Positions 1 to 10,296 of a stretch of DNA of 64,000 nucleotides are shown one piece after another (the first letter of the stretch is position 1; every line of letters starts with the position of its first letter). This DNA comes from Tritrichomonas musculus (Eukaryota > Parabasalia > Tritrichomonadida > Tritrichomonadidae), in assembly GCA_039105265.1 (NCBI GenBank), contig JAPFFF010000051.1, positions 558,001-622,000 of the forward strand. The letters are read 5' to 3'. Below the pieces are notes generated by a model, which saw nothing but the letters and a program-made list of their open reading frames with translations, was not told the origin of the DNA and did not search any database. Position numbers and translations under genes: made by a program.

Positions 1-953
1 GGAGCAGGTTTTGTGGAAGAGGCTGGGCTAGCAAGAAAAGACTTATCTATTTCTTTACAATTTTCGATATACTCTTTGTATTCTTCTTCATCAACTCCTT
101 TAAACCATAATCCTTTTTGGGTTTCAAAAATATCACAAAGTTCTTTAAATGATGGCCTGAGATCAGGATTATTATCACAACATCTGATATAAATTTGATA
201 TTGTTCATCACTTGCGCCTTTTGGTTTTAAGAATCGAGCTCCGTCACCAACACGCGTATATAAATCTTCTTCATCTTGAATTTTTCCTAGTCCATCGTCA
301 AGTGCTGTTAAATGTCCGAAAAATTGAAGGTATGAAACACCAAATGAAAAAACATCAATTTTATTTGTATATGTTTTATAATCTTCTGTAAATAGTTCAG
401 GTGCCATATAAATTGGACTTCCAATGTTGGCTCTTGTTAAAAAAAGATTTTCTTCAACTTTGCGCGATAGACCAAAGTCAGCAATACAGATATCGTAGTT
501 CTCGTCAAGAAATACGTTTGCAGGTTTAAAATCACGGTGAATTATACTTTTATCATGAAGAAATTGCATTGTTGAACATATCCCATATAATGCACACATC
601 ATTTTGGTTGGCGTAAAAGCTTTATCTGGCTTTCCTCTATTAAGTTTGTGAATATGCTGCTCTAATGATCCGTGCGCCATGAATGGAGTAACAATTTTTG
701 GAGGTGGATCCAACGAAAAAGCTAGTAACTGAAGGCATTTTGGATGTTTAATATTAGCGAGAATCTGAAGTTCACGAAGTAAACTTATTGATAAATCCAT
801 ATCAATTAAATCGTCAATCAAAGTTTTAACAGCTACATGCTTATGATCTGATTTTCGATATCCTTCGTTGACATATCCAAACGATCCATGATTTAATTCT
901 TCTGGGTTAATGTCGTATTGATTTTCAATATCTCCTGCAAAATTGGATAGCAT
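1..953 (-). CDS. TKL-like protein kinase, 3' part outside window
   Basis: A protein kinase reads leftward from the ATG at 953 and is still open at base 1, so about 317 residues are seen and the C-terminus is missing. Visible motifs in order: a glycine-loop remnant (HGSFGYV), the VAVK lysine, HRDFKPAN as catalytic loop (F in place of the usual L), DFGLSR, and GSPIYMAPE as activation segment and APE motif. Loop sequence and APE context fit the tyrosine-kinase-like group that is expanded in trichomonads. After the kinase domain the chain runs into an acidic helical stretch and a Ser/Ala/Pro segment at the edge, so a regulatory tail probably follows. No TCAYW motif stands close to the ATG. The kinase assignment is strong; substrate and pathway cannot be inferred. 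Confidence 0.9.
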   Translation of the reverse strand, partial: MLSNFAGDIENQYDINPEELNHGSFGYVNEGYRKSDHKHVAVKTLIDDLIDMDLSISLLRELQILANIKHPKCLQLLAFSLDPPPKIVTPFMAHGSLEQHIHKLNRGKPDKAFTPTKMMCALYGICSTMQFLHDKSIIHRDFKPANVFLDENYDICIADFGLSRKVEENLFLTRANIGSPIYMAPELFTEDYKTYTNKIDVFSFGVSYLQFFGHLTALDDGLGKIQDEEDLYTRVGDGARFLKPKGASDEQYQIYIRCCDNNPDLRPSFKELCDIFETQKGLWFKGVDEEEYKEYIENCKEIDKSFLASPASSTKPA

Positions 954-2006
954 TTTTCAAAAAATCAATAAATAGGGGTATACCTTAAAATTTTTGTCTA
1001 AATTTTACAATGGGGTTCAACCGCCAAAAAAATGTCAGAAAAATAATATTTTAATTTTTTTAAAAAAATAAATGGATAGTTTTGTTCTTCATTTCATAAG
1101 CTTTGATTTGAAATATTTTATTTTAGAATTCATCTGTACACTCACAAATGGCAGACACTTTTAATTTGAAGATAAAATTTTGACCTTTTTTAATCGTCAA
1201 AAGTTAAAATCTTCAAAAGATTTGATTTTTTTGGAAAAATTATTCGTAGAACATGAAAATATATCATGTACAATGTATTAAGCTAATAAAAAAGACAATC
1301 GACCAGTTATTATAATAACAGTTAAAGTCGCTATTTTTTTCGCATAACATGTCATGATAACTCTCAATGTCCGCCATTTATGAGTGAATTGATGAAATTA
1401 AATAAAAACAATTTTTTAAAAATAGGGTTATATTAATCTTTATTTTTTAATATATGGATTAAAATAAAACACATTATTTATTAATTTATATATAGTTTTC
1501 ATATGACATGTCATGATAACTACATTCGTCCGCCATTTATGAATGTACAGTTGAAATCAGATAAAAATATTTTTTATAAAATTTATTTTTATTACACTTT
1601 AAATCCCCATATTTATTTAAAGCCAAACTCAAATTTTACCTCTCTCTTTTAAAATTTGACATTTTTTTGGCGGTTGAACCCCCTATAATTTTACATAATA
1701 TGCTTATGATCGTAATTTAGTCTCATATATCTCATTAAAAATAATGCATTTTAATCATAAAATAAACATTATAATACATTTTATTATATTTAAATATTTT
1801 AAAAACCAAAATTCCAATTTATAAAAAACCACAAATATGTTTAATATCTGAAGATCTTGGTAATTGTTATTAATTTTGTAATCATTTTCATATCACATTT
1901 CATATCTGATATCATGATAATCAATAATCTCGGTAATAAATTTTTAAACTGATAATCAGATGTAAAAAAGTGACGTTTTTGAAATAAAATCTAGATTGGT
2001 TTCAGC
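954..2006. other. AT-rich intergenic stretch holding an inverted-repeat element
   Basis: No open frame of note. The left two thirds is occupied by the inverted-repeat element described separately; 1696-2006 is plain AT-rich sequence leading into the last ankyrin island on the minus strand. Confidence 0.6.
1010..1686. mobile_element. Non-autonomous DNA element with 26-bp terminal inverted repeats
   Basis: Bases 1012-1037 and 1657-1682 are perfect inverted copies (26 bp, beginning GGGGTTCAACCGCC). A 9-bp direct repeat AATTTTACA lies just outside both ends (1001-1009 and 1687-1695), offset by a few bases, and could be a target duplication. Inside, a block around GTCCGCCATTTATGA occurs twice on the plus strand (near 1370 and 1530) and once inverted near 1150, giving subterminal repeats. 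No ORF is present, so this would be a MITE. The 9-bp flank is reminiscent of Mutator-like elements, but family is inference. Confidence 0.7.
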
Positions 2007-4358
2007 TTATTGTTGTTCATTTACATTTATGCTTTTAATCAAGTTAATAATTTCTTGATTTTTTGTTACACCAGCAGGGGTTTTCCAAAAGAAATCAAGA
2101 CAAATCATTAAAATAAAGATTGTTGATATTTTATTGAAAAATCAAAAAAAGAATTTCATCAAACACTCTGACATTAATTCTTTTATTTTGCAATAAAAGT
2201 TTAACAATATCAATGTTTTCATTCGCTGCGGAAATATGCAATGCGGTCTTATTAAAATACACATTTATAAATTTCATTAAAAATCATTAAAAAAAATTAT
2301 ATTAAAATCGACAAATTTTGAAATTCTATAATAAAACTGGACTTGAAACTCTATTAAATTAAAAGAATATTGAAACCCATACGAACATTATATTTTTAAA
2401 AAAAATATCAATTGAAATTCTTTCAATTTTATTTAAACAAAATTGTTGAAATTTCATTTGACAAAAAGAAATTTGAATTTTATTGAATTTTTTGAATTGA
2501 AATGAAATCAAAACATTTGAATTGAAAATTTTATGAAAATATTGTAAGTTGATATTTCATTAATGTAATAATGCTGAACTAGATAAAATCATTAAAATTG
2601 GAATGATATTAAATATTGCCTTTTCAAACAAAGAATTTATTGACATCTATTTCATCTCGTGCTAACAAAAGCCTGACAATTTCTATATTTCCTTTTTCAG
2701 TTGCAATATATAATGCTGGCTTTTGAAATATTTTAAATGCAAATTTCATTACAAAAATATGTTTGAAAATGAAATAAATTCATTTCTTAATGAATTCCAT
2801 TAAAAAATATCTCTGAAACAAGATATAAAAGCAATTTAAAACTCTATTTAAAATTCATAATGTCAATTTTATTGAAATTTATGAGTTTAAAACATCATTA
2901 AAACACTTATAAATGAATTTTATTAAATAGAATGAATTGAAATTTCATAAAATTATTTTAGATAAAACTAGGTTTAATATATTGGCATGAAATTCTATTA
3001 AAAAAAGAACGATTTGAAATGACATTTACAAATTGAAATGAAATAGCATGAAACACATTTGATTTAAAAAACACTGTTAAAATAAAGTATGCTCAAATGA
3101 CATTAAAATAAGACTCTTAATTGAATTGAAGAGATTGATTAATAATTGAATAAACAAGAAAGATTTGAAATTTCATTTAAAATTATTCTTTTGAATGTAA
3201 TTCAATTGTATAATTGTGAATTAAATCAAAAATACAAAAATTTGAATGTAATGAATGATATGATTTTAAATTGTATTAATAAATAATGCATTTTAAATGT
3301 ATGAGATATTAACATCAATGTTTGGATGCAATAATAGTAATCGAACAATTTCTACAAATTCATTTTCAACTGCAATAATCAAAGCAGTCTTGTAAAAAAA
3401 TTTTTTTTTAAACTTCATCTGAATAAGAATAAAAATTTCATTAAAAAAATACTGTGAAAAACTTTATAAACTTTATTTTGTTATGAAATTTTATCAATAC
3501 AAAATTGATTAGTAATTTCATTAATAAAACTAATCTTAGAATTTTATTGAAAATAATAAAGGTTTTAATTTCATTACAGAACAGAAAAATCAAATTTCAT
3601 TAAAAAAGAATATTTAGTAATTGAATGAAAAAAGTGGAATGGAATATCATTAAATGGAATATCTAAAAATGAAATAAATAAGAATATTTTGGAATGTTAT
3701 AAATTTAAAAATTATTGTTGAATTTTGTTAAATTAGTGAGTTTTGAATATCATTCAAATATTGAAATTAAAAATGATATAAAATAAACATCAATGAATTA
3801 ATTTAGCATTGACATCTATTTGTGAACAAGATAATAAGAGTTTAACTATTTCAATATTACCTCTTTCAACAGCAATAATCAATGGCGTTTTATTAAAAAA
3901 ATAAATATGAATTTCATTTCAAAAGATATTTTGAAATTATATTCATAAAAATTGATAAAACTTTATAAGAAAAACCATAATTCAGAAACTTTATGTTAAA
4001 ATAAACTATAAATTTCATTAAAGATGAAATCATCAAATTTCATTTTTATATATAATTTTGAATTTCATTTGAAATCATTCATTGAAAATTGAATAAAAAA
4101 ATTTTCTTTAAACGAAATCACTAAATTTGATTTAGAAATTTTATGAAACACTAAAAATCAAAACTTGATCTAATCTTTGTATTGGAAATATAATTGAAAT
4201 GAATGATTTAAAATTACATAAATTACTTTTTGATTTAAAATTGATAAAATATTGATATCAATGCCTGTTCTTGAAAGCAAGAGCTTCACAATTTCTGGAT
4301 TTCCTTTTTCAATAGCAAAATGAAGTGCAGTCTTATTCAATAAACGAATTAAATTTCA
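2007..4358 (-). repeat. Six single-repeat ankyrin islands separated by AT-rich spacers (3' part of the ankyrin gene)
   Basis: Reading leftward after the ankyrin ORF, six short coding-like islands appear on the same strand: 4251-4355, 3790-3918, 3293-3418, 2624-2749, 2131-2277 and a terminal one at 2007-2108. The first five each encode one ankyrin repeat (pattern KTALH, then E-I-V-K-L-L-L, then D-V-N); the last begins WKTPAGV and ends EQQ-stop, like a C-terminal cap. Each island is preceded about 22-24 nt upstream by a box close to ATGAAATTT. In the first, second, third and last islands counted from the left that ATG is in frame; in the islands at 3790 and 4251 it is not. Spacers of roughly 330-545 nt (only about 20 nt before the terminal cap) are full of stops and of AAATTTCAT-like words. 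No GT-AG borders typical of trichomonad introns are evident. See the finding. Confidence 0.75.
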
Positions 4359-4686
4359 TAAAAACAATGCATTTATTAAATTGTATTAGATAAATATGAT
4401 TAGAATTCTATGAAAAGATATTTGATAAAGAATTTCATTTAAAAAAATGATGGAAAATTTCATCAAATTTGCATATCAAATTTCATTGAAATCGATTCAA
4501 TAAAAATGTAATATAAATCATCAAATTAAAATTTTATCAATTAAAGTAATTTGAAATCGTATTGAATATTTAATTTTAAAATTGCATTAAATTTTTTTTG
4601 TTTGAATTTCATCAGATAAAAAATTTTTTTGAATTTGATGAAAAGCATTCAATTTCAAATCCAATCAAAACAATTTAATTTTAAAA

Positions 4687-5892
4687 CTATATGAAAAAAC
4701 ATTGATTAAAAATGTATTTATAGTTAATATCAATCTCTGGATTCTCTAATAAAAGATGAGCAATTTCATAATTTCCTTTTCTAACAGCTTCGACCAAAGA
4801 ATGAGACAAATTAATTTGAATTGATTTTGATTTTAAAAAGAAGTCAACGAGTAAAAAATAATCATTCTTACATAAATCGTCAAACAACTCTTCAAACTGG
4901 CCAATTTCATGTGGTAAAAATTTATAATTGAAAAATTGCAAACTTTTTCTAAACACCACTTTTTCAGAATCAATTGAAATTTGAGTTCGATTCAAATTTG
5001 TTTCGAAATAATTTGCAAGTTGATTATGATGACATTTAATTGCCTCAATAAGATATGACTGAAAATAATCATCAGGAATATTCATTTCACAATCTTCAAG
5101 AATATGGATTATTCCAGAACTTCCTCCATGAATTGCGTAAAGCCACAAAGATGGATTCAATTCAACTTTATTCAAAAACAAATATTTGAATATATGAATA
5201 GAACCAAAGAAAGCCGAATATTCTATTAAAGTAGGCTTGTTCTTGATTAATAAAGAATTGGTTTCAAATATTGAAGGCTCAATTGTTTCTGTAAGCTGAT
5301 AATTTGAATGACTGACATATGATATGAAATCGTCATTCAAATCATCACGAATTAATTGACAAATGTAACTATCATTCTCACCTTTTTCTCTGAGTTTTAA
5401 AAATTGTTCAGAATTATAATTCGTTTCTATTTCTTTTTTTATTTCATCGCTCATTTTTGGGCTCAAAAAAGTGGAAATTTCTGGATAGAAAAAATGAAGA
5501 TATTTTCGTTCTAAGTATTTGCTATTTGAAAAGATTGAAGCAATGGTTTGATCTGGCAATATTATTCCACTATTAAATAGAAAAAGAATAATCCGTTTGT
5601 TATCAATAAAATAATTGAGAATTTGTTGAATTGTGAAATTTTCACAAATTTCGTCTTTAAAAATTTGCAAAATTTGCTCGATTTTTTCATAAAAACGAGT
5701 TGTACTTTGATGATTTTTTGTTATCTTCGATATTAAATGAAGAACTTCTTTTAAATAATTTAAATTCTCTTTTTGCTTGAGATAATTAAAATAAATATTT
5801 AAATCATCAATTGAAATTGAATCTCTCTCAATAAATTCAAGAATATTTTTTTGTATATTTTTCATTTTCTTTAAATATTCATGTAAATCCAT
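4687..5892 (-). CDS. Ankyrin-repeat protein with DUF3447-type N-terminus
   Basis: 401 residues from the ATG at 5892; the open frame could extend five codons to a TTG, but ATG is the sensible start (MDLHEYLKKM). The first ~200 residues match the helical N-terminal region found in trichomonad DUF3447/ankyrin proteins (SLLEFIE-like helix, KITKNH, KIEQIL, NKRIILFLF). From about residue 210 there are ankyrin-type helices (KPTLIEYSAFFGSIHIFKYL), and one well-formed repeat near the end (AHLLLENPEIDIN) that runs to a stop 11 residues later. Such proteins usually carry several more repeats; here they seem to continue downstream as separate islands to 2007. The family has no established function in trichomonads; ankyrin repeats imply protein binding. 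Expression of the short form alone is possible. Confidence 0.85.
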   Translation of the reverse strand: MDLHEYLKKMKNIQKNILEFIERDSISIDDLNIYFNYLKQKENLNYLKEVLHLISKITKNHQSTTRFYEKIEQILQIFKDEICENFTIQQILNYFIDNKRIILFLFNSGIILPDQTIASIFSNSKYLERKYLHFFYPEISTFLSPKMSDEIKKEIETNYNSEQFLKLREKGENDSYICQLIRDDLNDDFISYVSHSNYQLTETIEPSIFETNSLLIKNKPTLIEYSAFFGSIHIFKYLFLNKVELNPSLWLYAIHGGSSGIIHILEDCEMNIPDDYFQSYLIEAIKCHHNQLANYFETNLNRTQISIDSEKVVFRKSLQFFNYKFLPHEIGQFEELFDDLCKNDYFLLVDFFLKSKSIQINLSHSLVEAVRKGNYEIAHLLLENPEIDINYKYIFNQCFFI

Positions 5893-6824
5893 TTTTTTAA
5901 CACTCAAAGATCTTCAAATTCTCTTCTAAACAAACTATAACAAATTGAAAAATTGTGGGGAAATTTAACGAATTTAATAATTTCCATAAGTTTAAAATAA
6001 TTTTAGTTTTTCTCCTGTAAAATGACTTTAAATCATAATATTTATGTAAAAATAGATTTATTTACATATTTTTAAATTGTTATTTAAAGATATAACTATA
6101 ATTATAAATTTCAGAAAGATGCAGAATATTTCAATGGACCATAAAATAAATAATTCCCAACCACATTTTATTTTATGAAATTTAGACAATCACAAAACCA
6201 AGTTGTATCTGATATGCTTTTTTATGCTTTAATAAACCATAAATAAGCCAATTAAGAATTTATTGAATATTTTTATTTTGATAATAATAATAATATTTCA
6301 AATGTTTGAAAATATACAATTTCTTTTACCCATAACTAATTAACAATCAATTTTTAAAGTATTATTTGAAATTTATTTTTCAAATACATTTATTTATAAA
6401 TGATATATAAATCATTCAATCAGCATTTTAAAAAGTATTGAAATTTTTCCCAACGTTTTAACTATAATAAATTAAAAGGGTTACTATCTTTTGTTTGTTT
6501 TGATCATATTGGTTTTAAAGCTACCATTTTTGGCCTTTTGGAAATGTGTTATATATTGGACTACAAGCCGATGCTATTATTCAAAATTTGATATATTATA
6601 TCAAAATTCAATTTGCTTTGAAAAGCTCATTGAAAAGTTGGGACCATTATTTTCATCAAATACTCATGAATTTAATAATTTATTTTAAAATAATAATTTA
6701 TTTAAACTTTATTATATACAAATAAATGAAAATATTCTTTAATTCATGATAATACTTGTAAAATAATAAGATATCCATTTTTTAAAGACATAAAATAAAC
6801 GGACATTTTAATTATTTATTTTTA
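5893..6824. other. AT-rich intergenic stretch
   Basis: Shared 5' region of the ankyrin gene (left) and the small cysteine-motif gene (right). An open frame at 6491-6688 begins at TTG, has no recognisable content and is ignored. Nothing else is seen. Confidence 0.5.
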
Positions 6825-6826
6825 TA

Positions 6827-6831
6827 TCATA
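6827..6831 (+). promoter_or_regulatory. Initiator-like TCATA directly at the start of the next gene
   Basis: TCATA overlaps the ATG at 6831, leaving almost no leader. The trichomonad initiator consensus is TCAYW with transcription starting at the A, normally a few to ~20 nt before the ATG. Confidence 0.4.
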
Positions 6832-7337
6832 TGAAAATTTCTTGTTGTACATGCATTTGCAAAAATGTTCATGTTAATGGACATATTGTTCCAAAGTACA
6901 TTCATTCCAATATTACCTCATTTAGAAAGCCTTCTCTTGGCATTAGGAAATCACTTTATTCAATTGATACACAATCAATTGACGTACATGATCTAAAAAG
7001 AATAAAAGATAACATTCTTAATGAATCATGCTTTTACTTGAAATGCATGACATGTGGAACAACTTTTATGTTTTTCTCTACTAATAAAAAGATCTTCTTA
7101 GAAAAAATTGAACCAGTAAATGGAATGGCAAAGCAAGTCCAAAAATCTGGCAAAATAAATGATCATAAAAATCTACAATTGAATCAATACCAGCCATTCA
7201 CAAAAGAAAAGGATTTGACAAAAATCAACTTTTTTGATGACACCGATTTTGAATTTATGTTTTCAAATAATATTGAACCCATTATTGGTTCATATAAAGA
7301 TCAATCATCATTTAATTATCATTTGGAAGCAGTCTGA
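6831..7337 (+). CDS. Small protein with two Cys pairs, possible zinc-binding fold
   Basis: 168 residues, ATG start with TCATA immediately upstream. Two cysteine knuckle-like motifs stand about 80 residues apart: CCTCIC near the N-terminus, followed by an H-V-N-G-H stretch, and KCMTCGTTF near residue 84. This spacing of two CxxC pairs in a small beta-rich domain resembles Mis18/Yippee-type zinc folds, which is only a suggestion. The C-terminal half is charged and looks disordered (KINFFDDTDFEFMF, then a Gln/Ser-rich tail). Codon use is like neighbouring real genes, and both Cys pairs are intact, so I treat it as a gene. Function unknown. Confidence 0.6.
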   Translation: MKISCCTCICKNVHVNGHIVPKYIHSNITSFRKPSLGIRKSLYSIDTQSIDVHDLKRIKDNILNESCFYLKCMTCGTTFMFFSTNKKIFLEKIEPVNGMAKQVQKSGKINDHKNLQLNQYQPFTKEKDLTKINFFDDTDFEFMFSNNIEPIIGSYKDQSSFNYHLEAV

Positions 7338-9068
7338 ATTTCACGTATCTTAATGTTTAATCATATTATTTTTGTATGGAACACATCATGATTTATAAAT
7401 ATAGATAATAGACCAATTTTTTTTTTATATAAAATTTATATTTCAAATTTATGAGAATTCATACAATTATTTCAATGCCATAATGAGTATATTCAATTTT
7501 GTTTATTAGTACCCTCAAGTGACCTTTATTTCGTCAGACAAAATTTTATACTCTCAATTTCTCTCAATTTATTCAAAAAAATAAAAAATAATGAAAATAA
7601 AACTTCAAAATTCAGATAAAAGTCCTTGAATATGAGATATTTTTAAAATTCCTTTGGTAGATTTGTTTATTTCATCTTATCTTTACTTATGGTGCAGTTT
7701 ATTTCTATTTTTTAAATTTTCTCTCAATATATAATTTCGAATATCTTTACAAGTTAACATTTTTTCTTAGATTATTTATGTATTTTGAGGTTTTATCGGA
7801 TTTGAAATTGATTGGAATCAGAAATATTAGTGGTTCCCCATCAAAATATGTTTTAAAAAATCATAAAAATTGAAATATCTTGATAATTAAATAGCGTTAA
7901 AGAATTTCCTTTGGTCAAGTTTTTTATTTTTATGTAATAATAAATATATATCATTTTGAAAAGTGGTGGCAATTTATACGTTATAGCATATAAGGATTAA
8001 AAATAAAGTCATTAAATCTTAAAGAATGAAAGAAAAAAATAATGCATCTCATATAATAAATGTTTTTTATTCATAAATCACTGTTTTATTCTAAATTAAA
8101 AAGAAAAGATAAGAATTTAATTGAAAAAAAAGTAAACATGGCAACATTATTAGGTCTAAAAAAGCAAATTTATGACAGAAACAAATAATAAAACAAGATT
8201 TAAACATTAAAATATTAAAAAAAATGGTTTAGTTAAATTGAATATTTCAGAAATATTTTAAAAAAATAACATTAAGCCCGAGTTAAAGTTCTTTAATGAG
8301 GTTTTTATATTAATATTGTTACTGATATATTGAAATTTACGATCTATTTGAAAGATCAGAAAAAAAAATGAGTAGAAAAACATGAAAAAACATGAAAATA
8401 TTGATGAATGCGCTTTGTGTTTTGTAGAGGATTAATTGGCTTGGATCATTGCTTGCTATAATCAAGGAATATCTAGAAAATTGAAACTCTTTCGAATAGT
8501 CGTAGTGATATGACTATTCGAGTTTATTTCAAAAATTGTGCAAAACCGCTGAAAAAAACAATAAATATTTGAAATAAGGTATTCCTTTTTCTAAAATTTG
8601 ATTTAATATAAAGATATATTTAGATTTTACGTGAAAAGAAAATTTTATTTTTTTTAAACTTTGAAAATCCATTGAGATTGAATATTTTTTTTAATTTTAT
8701 CAGAATTTATTTTGAATATATTTCAGAATGCATTGAAATTTAAGTAACATAAATGGAAGCATACTTTCAAAAAGTCCAGACGAAATAAAGGTCCTCTCAG
8801 GGTATTACTAACTAGTTAGTATTACATATTTTGATTCAGTCATTCCAATGGGGTAATGTTGGTATACAAATTTTGATTCAGTCCCATGATAATATTATTC
8901 CCTATTAACATAAATTGGAACCAATATTCCCTTGAAAAATTTAAAATCATTGAAATTAAATCGCAATACCAAATTTTAATTATTAAAAAAAATAGTTAAT
9001 TACATTTGTTTAAGAAATTGCTTCTATAAATTTATTAGATCAAACATCAAATTCATTTTTTAATTCAA
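7338..9068. other. Intergenic stretch mostly filled by an inverted-repeat element
   Basis: Contains the 7512-8802 element. To its right, TTTTGATTCAGTC occurs twice (near 8828 and 8868), a short direct repeat. No gene seen. Confidence 0.55.
7512..8802. mobile_element. Non-autonomous element with ~28-bp terminal inverted repeats and TA flanks
   Basis: The ends at 7512-7539 and 8774-8802 are imperfect inverted repeats sharing the 15-bp core GACCTTTATTTCGTC and the terminal CCCT. Both ends are bordered by TA (7510-7511 and 8803-8804), as expected for a mariner/Tc1-type target duplication. The 1.29-kb interior is AT-rich with no open frame long enough for a transposase, so it is non-autonomous or fully decayed. 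Confidence 0.65.
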
Positions 9069-9797
9069 TTAATTTTCAAAATTTTCACTGGAAGCAAAAT
9101 TATATTTTAGAACACCTATTATACCGCCAAAGTTTGTTAATTCATCATAATTAATTGCTCCTTTATCATATACAACAATATTAGCACCATGATATTTATG
9201 ATCATCAGAAGATAAAGCACTTTTCCATTTTTCATTTTGCCTTTCAATGAAATCTTCTGTAACAAAAAGAACTTTAACAGCTCCATTTTCAAGAGCATCA
9301 TAAGTTTCATTTCCATAAACAACCATATTATAGTTTTTAACAAGATACTTATGCAAGATATCAAAACATTTTTCTTGTAAATCACGCGGAGAAGTCAAGT
9401 TCTTCTTTTTTTCTGCTGGCTTTGGATGAATTATTTCATCAATAATATTTAATTCTTTTTGCTCCCACTTTTCTTTAAATAGCTTTAATTCACATCCATC
9501 TGTAATCCATAAACTTTGCTTTGAGTTTTCTTTAACATTTTCATTATCACTGCTCATCACTTTTCCAACAATATGAATTGCATCTTCAGGCTCTGTTGTA
9601 TATTCAATTTGATCAATTAAAATTTTTACAATTGCATAAAAAACTGGATTTTTGAGAGATTTGTCTTTTCTTCTTATTTTAGTTTCGATCATATCTCCCT
9701 TATTGAGAATTTTATTTAGCACTACATAATCTGATGATTGATCGACATATATATTTGCCACCGTATGATCTTCAATATTGCACATTTCAATCTTCAT
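9069..9797 (-). CDS. Pelota/Dom34-like protein lacking the central domain
   Basis: 242 residues from ATG at 9797; minus-strand TCATA lies 18 nt upstream. Residues ~1-130 resemble the Pelota/Dom34 N-terminal Sm-like domain (VVLNKILNKGDMIETKIRRK, then IHIVGKV, then a WITDGCELKLFKEKW stretch near its end). Residues ~150-235 resemble the C-terminal eRF1_3 domain (VVYGNETYDALENGAVKVLF, then ITNFGG-type glycines and GVLKYNF). The domain normally between them (eRF1_2-like, ~130 residues) is absent; a short Lys/Pro linker (HPKPAEKKKN) replaces it, so the protein is 242 rather than ~380 residues. Pelota with Hbs1 rescues stalled ribosomes. Whether this compact form does so is unknown. No frameshift or stop is seen inside, so the loss looks like a stable architecture rather than decay. 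Confidence 0.75.
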   Translation of the reverse strand: MKIEMCNIEDHTVANIYVDQSSDYVVLNKILNKGDMIETKIRRKDKSLKNPVFYAIVKILIDQIEYTTEPEDAIHIVGKVMSSDNENVKENSKQSLWITDGCELKLFKEKWEQKELNIIDEIIHPKPAEKKKNLTSPRDLQEKCFDILHKYLVKNYNMVVYGNETYDALENGAVKVLFVTEDFIERQNEKWKSALSSDDHKYHGANIVVYDKGAINYDELTNFGGIIGVLKYNFASSENFEN

Positions 9798-10296
9798 TTT
9801 TTTAAATATAAATATGATGAAATAGGGAAAAAAATTTCATAGATATCTTCCATTTTTATAAAATTTTATAATGATATTTGGTCACACATTCAAAAAATAA
9901 AAAAGCAAATAAAGATTATATTTTTATTATTTTTATGAATAAACAAATAAAAAAAGCATTTTTTGTTAAACATTCTTTTCAAAATAATTCAATAAATTGA
10001 ATTTTTTTTTTTTTTTTTTTTTGAGGAAAAAATTATAACTTTTTCAGATCTTTCTTAGGAAAAGTTGATTGAGAAAATTCTTTTGCTTTCATCTTGTTGA
10101 TTAAGCAAGAATTTATATAATTAACCAAATATCGATATTTGCAACTATTATTTTATTGTTGTTTTTAGCTTTGGCATGATTTAACATTGTTGAATTAGAT
10201 CATGATAATTTTTATATATTAAAAATGAAGGAAATAAAAGCAAAAAATTAAATACTTATTTTATTATTACTGATTACAAGAATTATTTCAATTTAA
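9798..10296. other. AT-rich intergenic stretch
   Basis: Contains a run of about 19 T near 10003-10022. Nothing else supported. Confidence 0.5.

Noticed and set aside
2007-4687. Ordinary GT-AG introns in the ankyrin gene
   Set aside because: No common GT donor or ACTAAC/AG acceptor could be placed at the island borders, and one island has no AG at the expected place.
6491-6688. 65-codon frame before the cysteine-motif gene
   Set aside because: TTG start, hydrophobic random-like text.
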